Shown: piece by piece, positions 32,961 through 44,407 of the stretch
How the letters are laid out: every line of letters starts with the position of its first letter
Numbering within the stretch: the first letter of the stretch is position 1
Source: Arthrinium phaeospermum
Lineage: Eukaryota; Ascomycota; Sordariomycetes; Amphisphaeriales; Apiosporaceae
Length of the DNA: 64,000 bases
Reading direction: 5' to 3'
Assembly (NCBI GenBank): GCA_006503535.1
Contig: QYRS01000005.1
Coordinates: forward strand, 682,001-746,000
The notes under the pieces: model-generated
Told to the model about the DNA's origin: nothing
What the model saw: the letters and a program-made list of their open reading frames with translations, nothing else
The model's database searches: none
Position numbers and translations under genes: made by a program

Positions 32961-35094
32961 TGACAAAATGCGACGTGTACCCATGCTTGATTGATACTAT
33001 TGTGTGTGGTACAAAGTCGGAACAGACCACTGGCTCCCGAAAACCGCACTCTACATGTCTTTGCGTGTACAGACAGCAACCACTCCGCAAGCTGTCACTT
33101 GTAGGGTGAGACATGCAGGTGGAGGGGGTGGGGTGTGCCTTTTGAAATGGATTTTCCCGTCAGACTCCGTCGTCGAAATCTATCGCAGTCCCTTGGGATA
33201 CCCAGAAGTTAGTATGTACTTGCATACTAATACATACCTCGGCAAGGTGTAATGACCACGCTTATGGACATTGCACTTGTGGCTCGGGCTTGATAGCCCC
33301 GTATCTCAGATGGCCATGAACCGTTTGGCTTGCAGTGTGCTATGTGCGATGGGGACGGTTCATATGCAGCTGTGCCCAAACATCGGGCTTGCCGCACCAT
33401 GGCTTCGGTATGTAGGTAGCTTCGCCATACTCGATCGAGGTGCCGCTCGTGCTTGCCGAACCGATGGTTCGGGATGGAGATGAATTGGCTGAAAAGGGAC
33501 CTTCCAGAACGCAAGCACAAGTTCCACTTGGAGAAGCTGAGAAAGACTACGGGGTATATGGGACATTCTGCCCTGGTCGAGTAACGAATGGGAGTTTTAC
33601 GTGTTTGTTTGAACGACACCATCATCAACGATTGGGCACCAGACAGAGAAGAGGGGTCGGGTCTGTCGGACGCAGTCGGGTCGCATGGAAGTAGAGTATC
33701 TGCATGTCCAGCGTAGTCAGGGATTCCTGCATGCAAGGGCTTAATGAGGAGGAGGAGGACCAGGCCCTGTTGCTAGGTACAGTCTACACTTCTCACACCC
33801 ACCAAGGAGTCCTGGTCCGTTACCTACCACGAGATCACATATCCTGCGATGAAAAAGAGAGTGCGCGCGCGCGAGAGAGAGAGAGACAGAGACAGGCAAT
33901 AACCCTGTGACCGCCTTCACCCTCGATTGGTTGAGCATCAAAGAGCCACAAGCACAAGACCGTGTGGACCATAGCCGCTTGCTCCCGACGAGCGTGACCA
34001 ATTCAAAGCGCCGGGTAATGCATATGCCAATCAGAAAAAAGGACGGTGTTAATAATATCCTATTGGCCGGCACCAGAGTATGTTCTCGCGTATCGTTGGC
34101 CCCAGCCTTATGGCGAAACATGCGGGCTTATCCCATCCCATACACGGTTCTCTAGCCAGTCGTTGCGAACCCAGGCAGCTTTCCAGTTTGGAACAGCCAG
34201 CTTCTGTGTGAGAGGATGGTCAAATCAGCAATGGAGCGGAAACCCACCCACTCACAGCCACCCGGTCAAGTAGCAACTCCACGATCGAGAAAAACGCAAG
34301 AACACTGAACACCATACTCGGTCCCGCAAAGGCTCTACTTACCTACATGTATGTAGGCAGACAAGCGTAACACCGCTTGCGGGTGTAGACTAACAACATG
34401 TGAGTACCCTGGTCAGGCAATGTCTTCACCGCTTCATCCACCGCTGCCGGGAGTCTCGTGGTGTCCATGTCTAGGGTTGATATAATTGATCGCGAATATT
34501 CCGATTTAGTTTATGTTCTTCCTTTCCCGTGGGTTACCCCAGGCTAAAAGTGGTATGTGGACAATGCGGAACAGGATAAGTCGCCAGTCACATTTCCACT
34601 GCTGGTAAGGAAGGAATATGGATGGACCCAGGCACCACTGCCACCACCTACCTAATGTATGGAGGTAGTTAGGTTGGAAGATATGGAGACTGACTTGGCA
34701 AAAGGTAAGAGTTTCAAATTTGGAAGGTATGTATCTGGCGACTATGTATACATTAGGATCAATTCTGCGGACAAGGCTATTACCATGATTGAGAGGTGTG
34801 GTGTGCTCTGACGTGGGAATGATATAAGATGATTTTTGATACTATCGAGACGAGATCTCCATGCATCAGACTCTGACCACAAGATGTAAGTACCTATCGA
34901 GGTGGGTATCTCGGCTTTATCCATTGATTATATGGAGTATTGTCAAAGATGGATGAGGGGAACCTTGAAACATAGCATGGATGTGACGAGGGGAGGAGTG
35001 TGATGACTGTGGTGGAAATCATAGTATGTACCTAGGTGCTAGGCCTCAGCTCGGCTCGTGCAAACCCGTCCAAGCTGGGAAGGTCAGTTTGTAG

Positions 35095-35114
35095 GTATGT
35101 ATGTATGTATGTAC
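35095..35114. repeat. GTAT tetranucleotide microsatellite
   Basis: Five tandem GTAT units in the gap upstream of hapC, close to a TACCTAGGT motif at 35029-35037. Confidence 0.85.
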
Positions 35115-35379
35115 TTAACCGAAGTCAAGTCAGAACACACGATGCAGAATCCCCCGAATTGAGAGGACCTGTAAGCGCCGCCACCAACCATGCTAGGCTC
35201 TTTTCTCCCACTGCTCCTGCTGAGGCTCCAGAATCTAGGCAATTCATAGGCCATCTTCCCAAAACAAAACAAACAGTGTGGCCATACATAACGTAGCCTT
35301 CTCAGACTCCTGGAGACTTATTAGGTATGTGTAGTATATAAATGCGCCAGACTATATTTATCTTGGAAGCATCCTGTGG

Positions 35380-35380
<1 letters not shown>

Positions 35381-35410
<30 letters not shown>
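35381..35410. repeat. GCTT tetranucleotide microsatellite
   Basis: Seven and a half perfect GCTT units in intergenic DNA. Confidence 0.9.
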
Positions 35411-37506
35411 AGGGCTGGTGCGGCACCAACAATAACCTGGACTACTTACTACCTTTGTGTATGCATTTGTGCTGAATTCAGCACTGTCGCTAGAGATAGA
35501 CTGGAGGCATCAACCCAAGTTCGTCCCATGTAATTGCTCTTGCTCTTAACCAAGCTGGGTTACTCGATTCCCTATCCCGTGTGGTTCCCGCCCATCACAC
35601 CGAGTAACTCGTCGGTCGTATCCACCCTGACGGTGCGGGACTTGTTTGGTACGAGGTGCGAAGACTGCGCCGCGCTACGGCTCTCTGACCGCAAAAAAAG
35701 TCGTCAATCAAAACGCCGCAATCATTCCCACTCGTCGTCACTGCACTGATCTTGTTTTAGTTTCCCAGATCCAAACACTGCTTGCTATCAATCAAATCAG
35801 AGCAGGAGCCCATTGCCCATCTAGCCGTTCCTCTTTGTCTGCAACTACCCCACGCTACGCAGCAGTCCAAGGCAAATACAAGCACCCTACCTACCGGCTT
35901 GTCCATCCGTATCTACCACCTACGACCACTACCTCCATACCTACATACATCAATACTTTACACACCTGAACGCGAAGGAAAAGGTGGTCGTCCAGTCCGG
36001 TCCGGTCCAGTCCAGGTATGTTAATTGATTTGATGCATGTATCCATTGTCGTTATCCGTACTTCGGTCTCCATGTAGCGACCCTTCCCCTTCCCTAGTAA
36101 CCTTACCTAAGACGAACCCTCCCATACATACTAGTGGTATGTCAACTTGCCTCCGAATCGCAAACCCAATCCCCATCCACCTCCTCATCCCGCAAAGCCC
36201 AGTTCAAGTTAGACAGTAGTTTGTTTGCATCCCACGCTTTCCCATCTCGTCCTCGGGGCTCATTTGCTACTTGCGACCTGACATATCCACGGGAATTGAT
36301 CTAATCAAGACGCACCCGTTCTGTCCAGGCCCTTGCATCCGTCCAGTCAAATCTACCTAACCTACCTACCATCCTAGGTAGACGACGCGCATCAAAATTG
36401 AGCGATACCTTCAATTGTACCGCACCGTCTTGCCAGAGGACAACGCAGACCCTCCAACAAGTCCACAACGGCCCGTACCCAACCAAGTAAGCCCGGCTTG
36501 CCCGTCGCCTCAAAGCATCCAAACTCTGACGCGACCGCACCTCCCGCAGGCTATCGCTTCCGCTTCGCCACAAGTCGCGATACTAGGAGGAGCTGTACTT
36601 ACTGCCGACAAACGTACCCTCCATACCCCAGCCGTGCTCCGAGCACCGCCTGCCCTTTCGCGCAACCGTTTGAAAATCAATATCCCGCGAAACCGGTGTA
36701 ACCTCACGCGTGCACTCAGACACCACCGAGTCGGTATAGCACTACCGTTGCAGTACTAGAGATACACCGTAGCCAACGTCTCTTCCGCGAACTAGGGGTC
36801 GCTTTCCATAGTGCCCTTCCTCTTGGCCCTGCCGTTTGTTTTCCCTCTAACCCGGCCCCAAGTACACTCTACACGCCTCCCTGTAAGTTTCTACCACCAT
36901 AACCTGCAGGCAGGCGATCGTTTCTGCGGAACGCCTGCGCGATAGAGCCACTGGGCTTCGATTCCAAAAGGAACATCAGGACCCGCAGTAGCGCAACCCT
37001 CGGCCTTCTCACATACCAAATACACACACACCCCGCCTCGCTGCATCTGTCCACGTTCTCCTGCCTCCACCATCCCACTCCTGCAACCACGGCCTGCTGC
37101 CTTGACTGACCAAGACCCTAGACAGACCCAGGAAAAGGGTGCAGACCGACTTTGCATATCCTAAGGCATACCGTCATAGCCTGAGCTTTGCGACAGGGCT
37201 GCCGCGCCAGGCTGGGAAGTGTGAGGTCACGTCGTTGCCGAGCTACGTCTCAACGCAGTAATCGTAGTAGACTGGGGGATCCGCAGCCGGCATCGTGCCC
37301 CTTTGACGCAGAACCAGAAAAAAATTTGCTGCAGCTAAGCCGCGCGCAGTTTGTAAGCCCTACCTTACTCCATTGACCCAAGCTGCAACGTGTCAGAGGC
37401 AGGGACACATCATCTCTCAACCTAGTTGGGACCTAGTAACCGACTGTGCGAGTTGGCAGACCAAGAAAAATTACAAGAAGCTACCACCCGCTGCAGGTAG
37501 CCAAAT

Positions 37507-38639
37507 ATGTCGGATTCCCCCCAATCCCCTCCAAAGGACGTCGAGCCTGGTGTACAGTCACCCGACGGTGATGAAGCACAAATGAACGATCCTCAAGACC
37601 CACACGCCAGCGCTCTCGGCTATGAGTTCGAGGTCAAGGAGCAGGATAGGTGGTTGCCTATAGCCAATGGTGAGTGAAGTCTTTGCTTGCTTTTAATCTG
37701 ATTTGTGTGCGCGCGCGGTGCGCGCCAACCCATCCCGTCTGTGGTGAGGTCTCGAATCCACTCAAGTCGAATCAAGTTGGAGGCTTCTGGACCAGGGAGA
37801 GCTGCCGCTGTGGATGAGCTGCGAGTTGCGAGCTGCCGCGAGCTTTGAGTGGAATCGCTTCGTTAGCTTCTCACACAATTGGCCCTGCGGCTAGAACCAG
37901 GCGCGCGCTCCAAATCAGATCGCCCATGTCTCACGATTCGTCGTCCAAGTCGCCCGAAGCGCAAAGCGCTTCCCGGTTGGACAAATTTGATATATACGAT
38001 GCTAACATTCGAAACTTTGCGCCAGTCGCCCGCATTATGAAGATGGCTCTGCCCGAGAATGCAAAGATCGCCAAGGAAGCCAAAGAGTGCATGCAGGAGT
38101 GTGTGAGCGAATTTATCAGCTTCATCACTAGCGAAGGTAGGCCCATGGCGCCCCCGTGATGGTAGATGCTCAACCCGGGTGCTGATGTACTGACTATCAA
38201 CAGCTTCTGAGAAATGCCACCAGGAGAAGAGGAAAACCGTCAACGGCGAAGACATCCTATTCGCGATGACGTCTCTTGGCTTTGAGAACTATGCCGAGGC
38301 CCTGAAGATATACCTATCTAAGTACCGAGAGGTAGGATCCCCCCCTACTACTACCCACTGGCATATCTGCAATGCCGGAAACCTTGGCCCGCTTCTTCCC
38401 TTCCTTCACATGTTGATTAATCACTGACCCATGCTTAGCAGTCCCAGTCAAATCGTGGTGACAACCAGCAAGCCAGGCCAAACAGCCAGGGATACGGAGC
38501 TAGTGCCCCTGGTGGCGGTGCCGCGGCTGGGGCGTCTGGCTTCCAAGGTGGAGAGGCCGGGGGTTTGGCTGAAGGTGGTGAAAACTACCTATACGGTGGC
38601 CAAGGAGGGCACAATGGCGCGGCCGGTGACACCTATTAA
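37507..38639 (+). CDS. hapC: CCAAT-binding complex subunit HapC (NF-YB/Hap3)
   Basis: There are four exons: 37507-37669, 38026-38136, 38204-38331 and 38439-38639. The introns are 356, 67 and 107 bp and the product is 200 residues. The last acceptor may lie three bases later, which would drop one Gln. The conserved core assembles across three joins: [35 protein letters not shown] and [20 protein letters not shown] ending LSKYRE. It is a histone-fold subunit that pairs with NF-YC (HapE) and binds CCAAT with HapB. The C-terminal 67 residues are Gly/Gln-rich and disordered. The first intron is unusually long for this window. It contains a GC-rich alternating CGCGCG stretch near 37710 and an open frame that should not be taken as coding. 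Confidence 0.95.
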
Positions 38640-39774
38640 GTCGTCACGCCTAGCGCCGGGCTCCTCCTCTTCCGGGTTCCCAACTCATCGATGCCTGAGT
38701 AGCAGAATTTGTTGTTCACGGTGGCCATCACAGACGATGGAGTTTGTCTTCGACGTGTGTATAAGTAACGGGTTGGAGGAAGACGGGATGGGATTTTGGG
38801 GTTCGAGGAAACAAACATGCACGCCTTGACTCGGAGTTAACTACAGGGAAATCGGGACTTGTATATGAATGTGGATGTAAGGATTCTCAAGGATTTCTAG
38901 TGGACGAAGTGGCGGTCATGTGGGAAAAGCAAATGGTTTCATTTTATGGGTTTCGTTCATGTTTCGTAGATTCCCCGGGACACTGCCCCTTTACGAATGT
39001 TTTACTTGTTGAGTTGAGAGGATCAAGTTGAGAGCTGGCATCAGGCCATGGGCTCGGCAACAGCTTCGGCAGCACCGCTTCGAGGCTGGAGGATCGCGGT
39101 CTCTTTGATACCACCACTATCCAGCCAACGCAAAAGTCCATAGCTACTTCAATCATCTCATACATTATTATCCCCTGCTGAATTGGTTCTCACTTTACAA
39201 CACAAACTGTCCGCACCTAGCAATGGTATCTAACCTTGCTGTGTCTGGACTATAGTATAACCGTGCAATGATTAGGTGCATCAAGGCACAATCAGCCTCG
39301 TTATCCAGTCCCTTATCTCTGATAATTGAAGTACCTACCTACCTAGACATTGGTTGCTTACCTCATAGTCAGAAAAAAAAAAAAAAAAAAGATGAGCAGT
39401 TCCTTGAGGCGAGGGTCTGAAGGGTCTGTGCGGGGCGTAGGGTCCACCCCCACCCTTCTTTAGACGCTGTCCGTCATGTTCGATTCCTTGGGTCCACCAT
39501 TACACAAAATTTTGGGCAAAGACTTTCTCCAGCGACACTTTTTAAGTCCCATTCTCCGTTTCGAGTCGCGTGCCCATCAAGACTCAAGTGTTATGCCCAT
39601 TGAAGCCATCGTTCTGTCGATTCTATAGACGTGTGCCGAATTATGTGCTGCCCCCGGAACGCCGATTTTCACTGTCCTGAACCCAGCATTTAGGAGAGAT
39701 CTGAGCCGAAACGAGGCGAGACGAGAGACAACACAACACAACGACTCCGCTGCCATCTTTGCTGCCTGGCCCAA
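38640..39774. other. Intergenic region hapC-rrn3
   Basis: 1.1 kb holding the hapC 3' flank and the rrn3 promoter/leader. It includes an 18-base A run and an ACCTACCTACCTAG motif at about 39333. No gene is recognised. Confidence 0.55.
39373..39390. repeat. Poly-A tract (18 bp)
   Basis: An uninterrupted run of 18 A about 385 bp upstream of the rrn3 start. Such dA tracts often exclude nucleosomes in fungal promoters; that role is inferred. Confidence 0.85.
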
Positions 39775-41871
39775 ATGCAGTCTGCCGTCGCCACAACCAC
39801 GACCGCCACCCAGCTGGCTCGCTCTGCTGCAAAGTCGGCTGCAAAGGCTGCGACTACACCCCTCAAGCCCATTCTCAAGTCGACTTCGTCATTGTTAGGA
39901 AAAAGGAAGGGGTCCGAAGATGACAACCCCCCTAGCGATGCTAGCAGTACCGATCATCCCCAAAGCCCACGCAAACGTCAACGAGTCGAGTTCGACATGA
40001 ATCTCGAAATCCACGAAGTCGGCGCCAGAACTGTCGAAGAGATCAAGAAGGAGATCTGGAAGGCACTGGACGGCCATGCACAAGGAGACGATGAAGACTA
40101 CGACATCCTCAAGGAAGCCGTTGCCGGCCGACAACGAGTCTATGATGCCGACGAGGACGACGAGGACGAGGACAAGCTACCCGAGAAGCAACGTCAGGAA
40201 CTCAAGGGCTACATGGTTGCATTGACAGGCTTTGTGCCTCGTCTCGGCAGGTCGGCGTCCGGACTGGTGAAGAGCGTACTCCGATGCCAGTGGCTGGGTC
40301 GTGATGACCAGTTTGCCACAGTCTACACCCAGTTCCTGGGAGCTCTGGTGAGCGCACAAGGCTCCTACCTCAACCTTGTCCTCGAGATGCTTGTAGACAA
40401 GTTCAGCAACTCGCGGCCTGCCGACTGGGCTGTACCTGGCTTCCCATCCGTCACCCGGGAACGTATGCAGGACCGACTTCACCAGGCCGTACGCTACCTC
40501 CTGCGAGTCTTCCCCGCCGCCAATGTCGTCTTGGGCCAGGTCATTGTCAACAAGTTCCCGTACCACGATGACTCGAGCCGCGTCCACTTGGCTTACGTCG
40601 ACAACCTGTTGCGTTTGCGCAAGTATGCCTCGCAGCTCCAGACGGATATCACCGACCTCATCACCAACCGTCTGGTGCACATCGATGTGAAGATGCAAAT
40701 GGATATGGACGATCTCGACGACAGGCTCACTGCCATGGTTTTGATGGCTCTTCGCTCGGCTCAGGCCAATGGGGAGCTCCCCGCTGATGACGATGACGAA
40801 GAGAGTGATGCGGAGTCGGTGGACAGCGACGACGACGAGGAAGACGAATTCAACCAGATCAAGTCCGTCAAGGAAAGCATCGAAAAGCTCGACGTGACTC
40901 TGGACAGGCTGTTCAAGCTCTACACGCCGTACTTCGAAGACCCCGACTCGGCCGAGGCCTTGGCAACATTCGAGATGCTGCTCAACGAATTCTCCCACAT
41001 TATCCTCCCTGCATACAAATCCCGCCACACCCAGTTCCTGGTGTTTCACTTCGCACAGCAGTCCGAAACGCTGTTGGACTTGTTCTGCGGTACATTGATC
41101 AATACTGCGTTCGAGTCTAACCGACCGCTTGTCCTGCGTCAGGCGGCTTCGGCCTACCTTGCCAGCTTTGTCGCTCGTGGTGCCATGGTGCCCGGTAAAC
41201 ATGTACGCTTGGTGTTTGAAGTACTGGGCCATCACCTGGATAAGATGCGTGCGACCTACGAAGTCAACTGCCGAGGCCCCGATGTCAGACGTTACGCGCC
41301 TTTCTACTCCCTGACGCAGGCCTTGATGTACATATTCTGCTTCCGCTGGAGAGATCTCATTCAGGAGGTCCCTGAAGACGTTGATGAGGATGAGCTGTCG
41401 TCTTACCTGGACCAGGACATCACGTGGATACCAGAAGTGAAGGAAGTTCTTCGACGCAACATCTACTCCAAGCTCAACCCCCTCAAGGTCTGCTCGCCAG
41501 CTATCGTTGAGCAGTTTGCTCCCCTGGCTCACCGTATGCGCTTTATGTACGTCTATCCGCTGATCGAGTCCAACAAGCGTCTGCGGTTGTCACAGTTCGT
41601 TTCCACTGCTTATGCGAACGGTGGCGCGCTGCGAGAGTCGGGGCTAGACCTGAACGACGAGAGCTGGCAGCAGCTCGACTCGTATTTCCCCTTTGACCCC
41701 TACCAGCTGCCAACGAGCAAGCATTGGGTTGAAGGGGACTATCTACCGTGGCGCAACATCCCCGGATTGAACCCTGATGAGGAGGAGGATAGTGACGACG
41801 AGGAAGAAGTGGTCGAGGAAGAGATCGATGAAGATACGGCAACCGATGACGAGGATGGGCGGGATGACTAA
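39775..41871 (+). CDS. rrn3: RNA polymerase I initiation factor Rrn3 (TIF-IA)
   Basis: A single exon encodes 698 residues. After a basic Ala/Thr-rich N-terminus, the Rrn3 fold starts near residue 140 (LKGYMVALTGFVPRLGRSAS). It runs through LHQAVRYLLRVFPAANVVLG, LRLRKYASQLQTDITDLI, RQAASAYLASFVARGAMVPG, YFPFDPYQLPTSKHW and WRNIPGL. An acidic serine-containing insert (PADDDDEESDAESVDSDD, about residues 338-356) matches the phospho-regulated acidic loop of the family. The last 40 residues are also strongly acidic. Rrn3 bridges Pol I and the core factor on rDNA promoters and links rRNA synthesis to growth signals. A long open frame lies antisense to it but is a codon shadow. Confidence 0.96.
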   Translation: MQSAVATTTTATQLARSAAKSAAKAATTPLKPILKSTSSLLGKRKGSEDDNPPSDASSTDHPQSPRKRQRVEFDMNLEIHEVGARTVEEIKKEIWKALDGHAQGDDEDYDILKEAVAGRQRVYDADEDDEDEDKLPEKQRQELKGYMVALTGFVPRLGRSASGLVKSVLRCQWLGRDDQFATVYTQFLGALVSAQGSYLNLVLEMLVDKFSNSRPADWAVPGFPSVTRERMQDRLHQAVRYLLRVFPAANVVLGQVIVNKFPYHDDSSRVHLAYVDNLLRLRKYASQLQTDITDLITNRLVHIDVKMQMDMDDLDDRLTAMVLMALRSAQANGELPADDDDEESDAESVDSDDDEEDEFNQIKSVKESIEKLDVTLDRLFKLYTPYFEDPDSAEALATFEMLLNEFSHIILPAYKSRHTQFLVFHFAQQSETLLDLFCGTLINTAFESNRPLVLRQAASAYLASFVARGAMVPGKHVRLVFEVLGHHLDKMRATYEVNCRGPDVRRYAPFYSLTQALMYIFCFRWRDLIQEVPEDVDEDELSSYLDQDITWIPEVKEVLRRNIYSKLNPLKVCSPAIVEQFAPLAHRMRFMYVYPLIESNKRLRLSQFVSTAYANGGALRESGLDLNDESWQQLDSYFPFDPYQLPTSKHWVEGDYLPWRNIPGLNPDEEEDSDDEEEVVEEEIDEDTATDDEDGRDD

Positions 41872-42464
41872 AGTGCCCGCATTCCCCCAAATCGGCACCC
41901 TTTTTCCCGTCTGGTATTTGCATTGTTATTATTGGCACTGGCGTTTTCGGCAGCATCAAGGGGAGTTCTAAAAATAGGGTCTGATTTGAGGTTACATCTG
42001 GAAGGCAACATGGGCCTAGGCGTTTGAAGGAAGATATCCGGCTTTGTCAGCACGAGTCCCACGATGATACTTTCTGCAGAGTAGCAATCCAGCACAATTC
42101 TCAGCTATTCGTGCTATTGAGGCCACTGTGACGCACGTCTTTCATCATGACCCAACAGCTCCAAAGGAACGGTAGCTGTACAAATCACGTCAGGATTTAT
42201 TTGTCCGTCCTTCATCCAAGGCCAGGCTTGTACGATAGCCAATGTCTGACTGTCTTGAACTGACTAAACAGAGGAGCTGGGCTGAGTTGAGTTGAGCTAT
42301 AGCCCCGCACAGAGGGCGTTTTTTTTTTTTTTTGTACGCCAAATACATTTACATAACATGTCGCTCGTCAGCACTGTATGAAGAAAGCATATTGGTACCC
42401 GCCTTGTTTATCAGTTTCCTCATCAACCATATTGCCCTGCCAAGCGTATCCCCACGACTCCAGG
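41872..42464. other. Intergenic region rrn3-bZIP
   Basis: 593 bp with a 15-base T run at 42319-42333, about 130 bp before the bZIP start. No gene is seen. Confidence 0.55.
42319..42333. repeat. Poly-T tract (15 bp)
   Basis: An uninterrupted T run upstream of the bZIP gene, possibly a promoter dA:dT element. Confidence 0.85.
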
Positions 42465-44147
42465 ATGGCGACTCAGCCCCAAAGTGACCACGGAGGTAGT
42501 TCTCGTCCGTCGTTCACTAAATTCTGGAAGAGGTCGAAGGCGAAACTCGAGCAGCGCCGCAATATAACCTTTGTTTCGGCCAATACTAGGATCCCTAATG
42601 GTGCGTATACACGTTTGTCCCGGAGACTTAATACCAGGAGGTGTATATATATTATACATATATATCATTATTATCATTTTTACACTGCCCCATAAATAGA
42701 AGTAATCCATCCAGATGAAGCGGACAAGCTCGTAGCTGTTCGTTCGTGGTTAGCTGAGGCTGATTCCTTTTCTCTGTCCAGGGGAGCTGGCCGGCCAAGC
42801 TCCCAACACCCTCCGCCACGACGAGAGTGTAGGGAAGGCTGAGGCCCGCCGCGCCCAGGTCCGCCGCGCGCAGATCCAGCACCGTCAGCGTAAGGCGAAC
42901 TACGCCAAGGAGCTGGAGATGGACATTGTGCGGCTGCGCGGCGATATCGAGCGGTGCAAGGCAGACTGCTGGACGCTCGCGGGCGAAAACCAGGGTATGC
43001 GGCAACAGCTGGCCGCCGCCGCCGCCGCCGCTCCTGTTGATCATCATCCTGGAATGCCCGAGATGGACTTTGTGACGACGGCGCCGCGGCCGGGTGACGA
43101 TGGCGTCGCTAATCCTCTGCCACTACCGTCACCTCAAGACCATGGTGGGGATACACTTGCTGCCGCTGCCGCTACCACCTGGGTCCCTTTACCCTCCTTC
43201 GATTTCGAACCGGGCTACATGGCCTACCTGGATATCGACAGGAACCTAGGCTCGCCGGCATTCCAGGTCGCTCGGGTGGCGACATCAGACCAGGAGGGTT
43301 CTGCCGGTCTACCGTTCGCGGAAGACGGAGATCGCGGGCAGCCGGCCGCGAAAGGCTCGGGGGAAGAGACGTACAAGGCGATCAACTTCGTCCTAGCGTA
43401 AGAACCCTCCTAAGTTCTAGCCCCTCTCGTCTCTCAAGACATTCTTGCTGCTAGTCAAGGTGATGGAGGGGCACGCCGATCGATGCTCATCTATAGCTTT
43501 TGTTCCTGTCGGCGAGAGAATCCACATCAAGACAAGACCTTGTTTCTAATTACCCCTATACTCGATCTAGTCTCGAGCACGTCTGCTGGTCTCACTTCAA
43601 AGCAGTAGACTTCCAGCCTCAAAATGGCGACCAACCATCACCGTCACCTCTGCCGGCATCATCCTGCGCCGGCGACGGCGGCATCGACCCCTGCCACGGC
43701 CACGCCCTCATGGTGTCGGCCATGGCGCTCCAGCAGGCACCGAATCCCGTGTTCCAGCGCCTAGAAAGCCACGCCGCCGCCCCCATTGTCAACCCGGCAT
43801 CCTCTTCCTCCCCCGAAATCCTTCCCCTGCGGGAGGGTACAGATGGCAGCAGCAGCAGCAGCGTCGCCTGGCGCACGACAGGGCTCACGCTCGAGTCCCT
43901 GCACGACCTGGCGTCGACGCTGAACCCGCCGGACCTGGAGCTTGCGCCCGTGCAGGCGTGGTTCGAGATCATCCGCGACTACGGGCCAGGGGCGGTGCTG
44001 GGCGACGGCGGCCAGGTTCTCGAGCGGCTCACTGCCGAGCTCAGTGGCCTGGTTAAGTGCCTGTCCTTCGGGGCCGTCATAGAGCGGGAGGCGTTCGACA
44101 GCGTCCTGTGCAGGGTCTTAGGGGATAAGGCAATCAGTCAAGGTTGA
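42465..44147 (+). CDS. bZIP transcription factor
   Basis: I model three exons: 42465-42600, 42782-43397 and 43571-44147. The introns are 181 and 173 bp and the product is 442 residues. The basic region and zipper lie at about residues 60-118: KAEARRAQVRRAQIQHRQRK, then NYAKELEMDIVRLRGDIERC, WTLAGENQGMRQQL. The spacing from the basic QHRQRK to the hydrophobic heptads fits fungal bZIP proteins of the Yap/Atf-like class. Exon 3 carries a conserved-looking tail: LEHVCWSHFKA, GHALMVSAMALQQAPN, AWFEIIRDYG. An Ala-rich stretch and repetitive serines sit between. The 46-residue product of exon 1 is the least certain part, but no other ATG precedes the bZIP. It ends 260 bp from the convergent RTA1-like gene. 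Confidence 0.86.
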
Positions 44148-44407
44148 GGTCGGAAGTCAGCGGCGGTATTGATAGGTGATAGAGAGAAGCCGCCGCCCAA
44201 AAATAACTAGGGAGCTTGCTCTGGCTGAGTAGTGCGTACCCAGCGGAACGCGGGCTCAAGCCGAGAGGGTACTGTTTCAGTTCACTCCTGCGCACTGCGC
44301 ACGATCAGTACGCACTTGGCATACATGAAATGGCTAACATATATATGTGTCCTTCAAATATTTTTTATTGCGATCAATCCGTTATTCTAAGCTCCAGATT
44401 ATAATCT

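Larger units (their letters stand above)
32295..37506. other. Long intergenic region, 5.2 kb, upstream of hapC
   Basis: This is the largest gap in the window. Open frames are short (the longest about 184 codons), overlap and match nothing I know. It is rich in microsatellites (CA, GTAT, GCTT) and ACCTACCT/TAGGTAGG blocks. From about 35.7 kb on it becomes C- and CT-rich, like a fungal 5' leader. Around 35993-36016 a GTCCAGTCCGGTCC array ends in a good donor (CCAG/GTATGT), so part may be spliced leader of hapC or a non-coding transcript. Confidence 0.55.

Noticed and set aside
32555..33736. Open frames of 169-184 codons in the gap before hapC
   Set aside because: They overlap on opposite strands, have Cys/His/Arg/Ser-rich composition, and no start context or family supports them.
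37845..38159. 104-codon frame covering hapC exon 2
   Set aside because: Its first 60 codons are intron 1. The conserved hapC core requires splicing directly from exon 1 at 37669 to 38026.
40177..41532. 451-codon open frame antisense to rrn3
   Set aside because: It exactly overlaps a strongly conserved coding exon, its composition (Val/His/Gln/Arg excess) is that of a reverse-complement shadow, and it matches no family.
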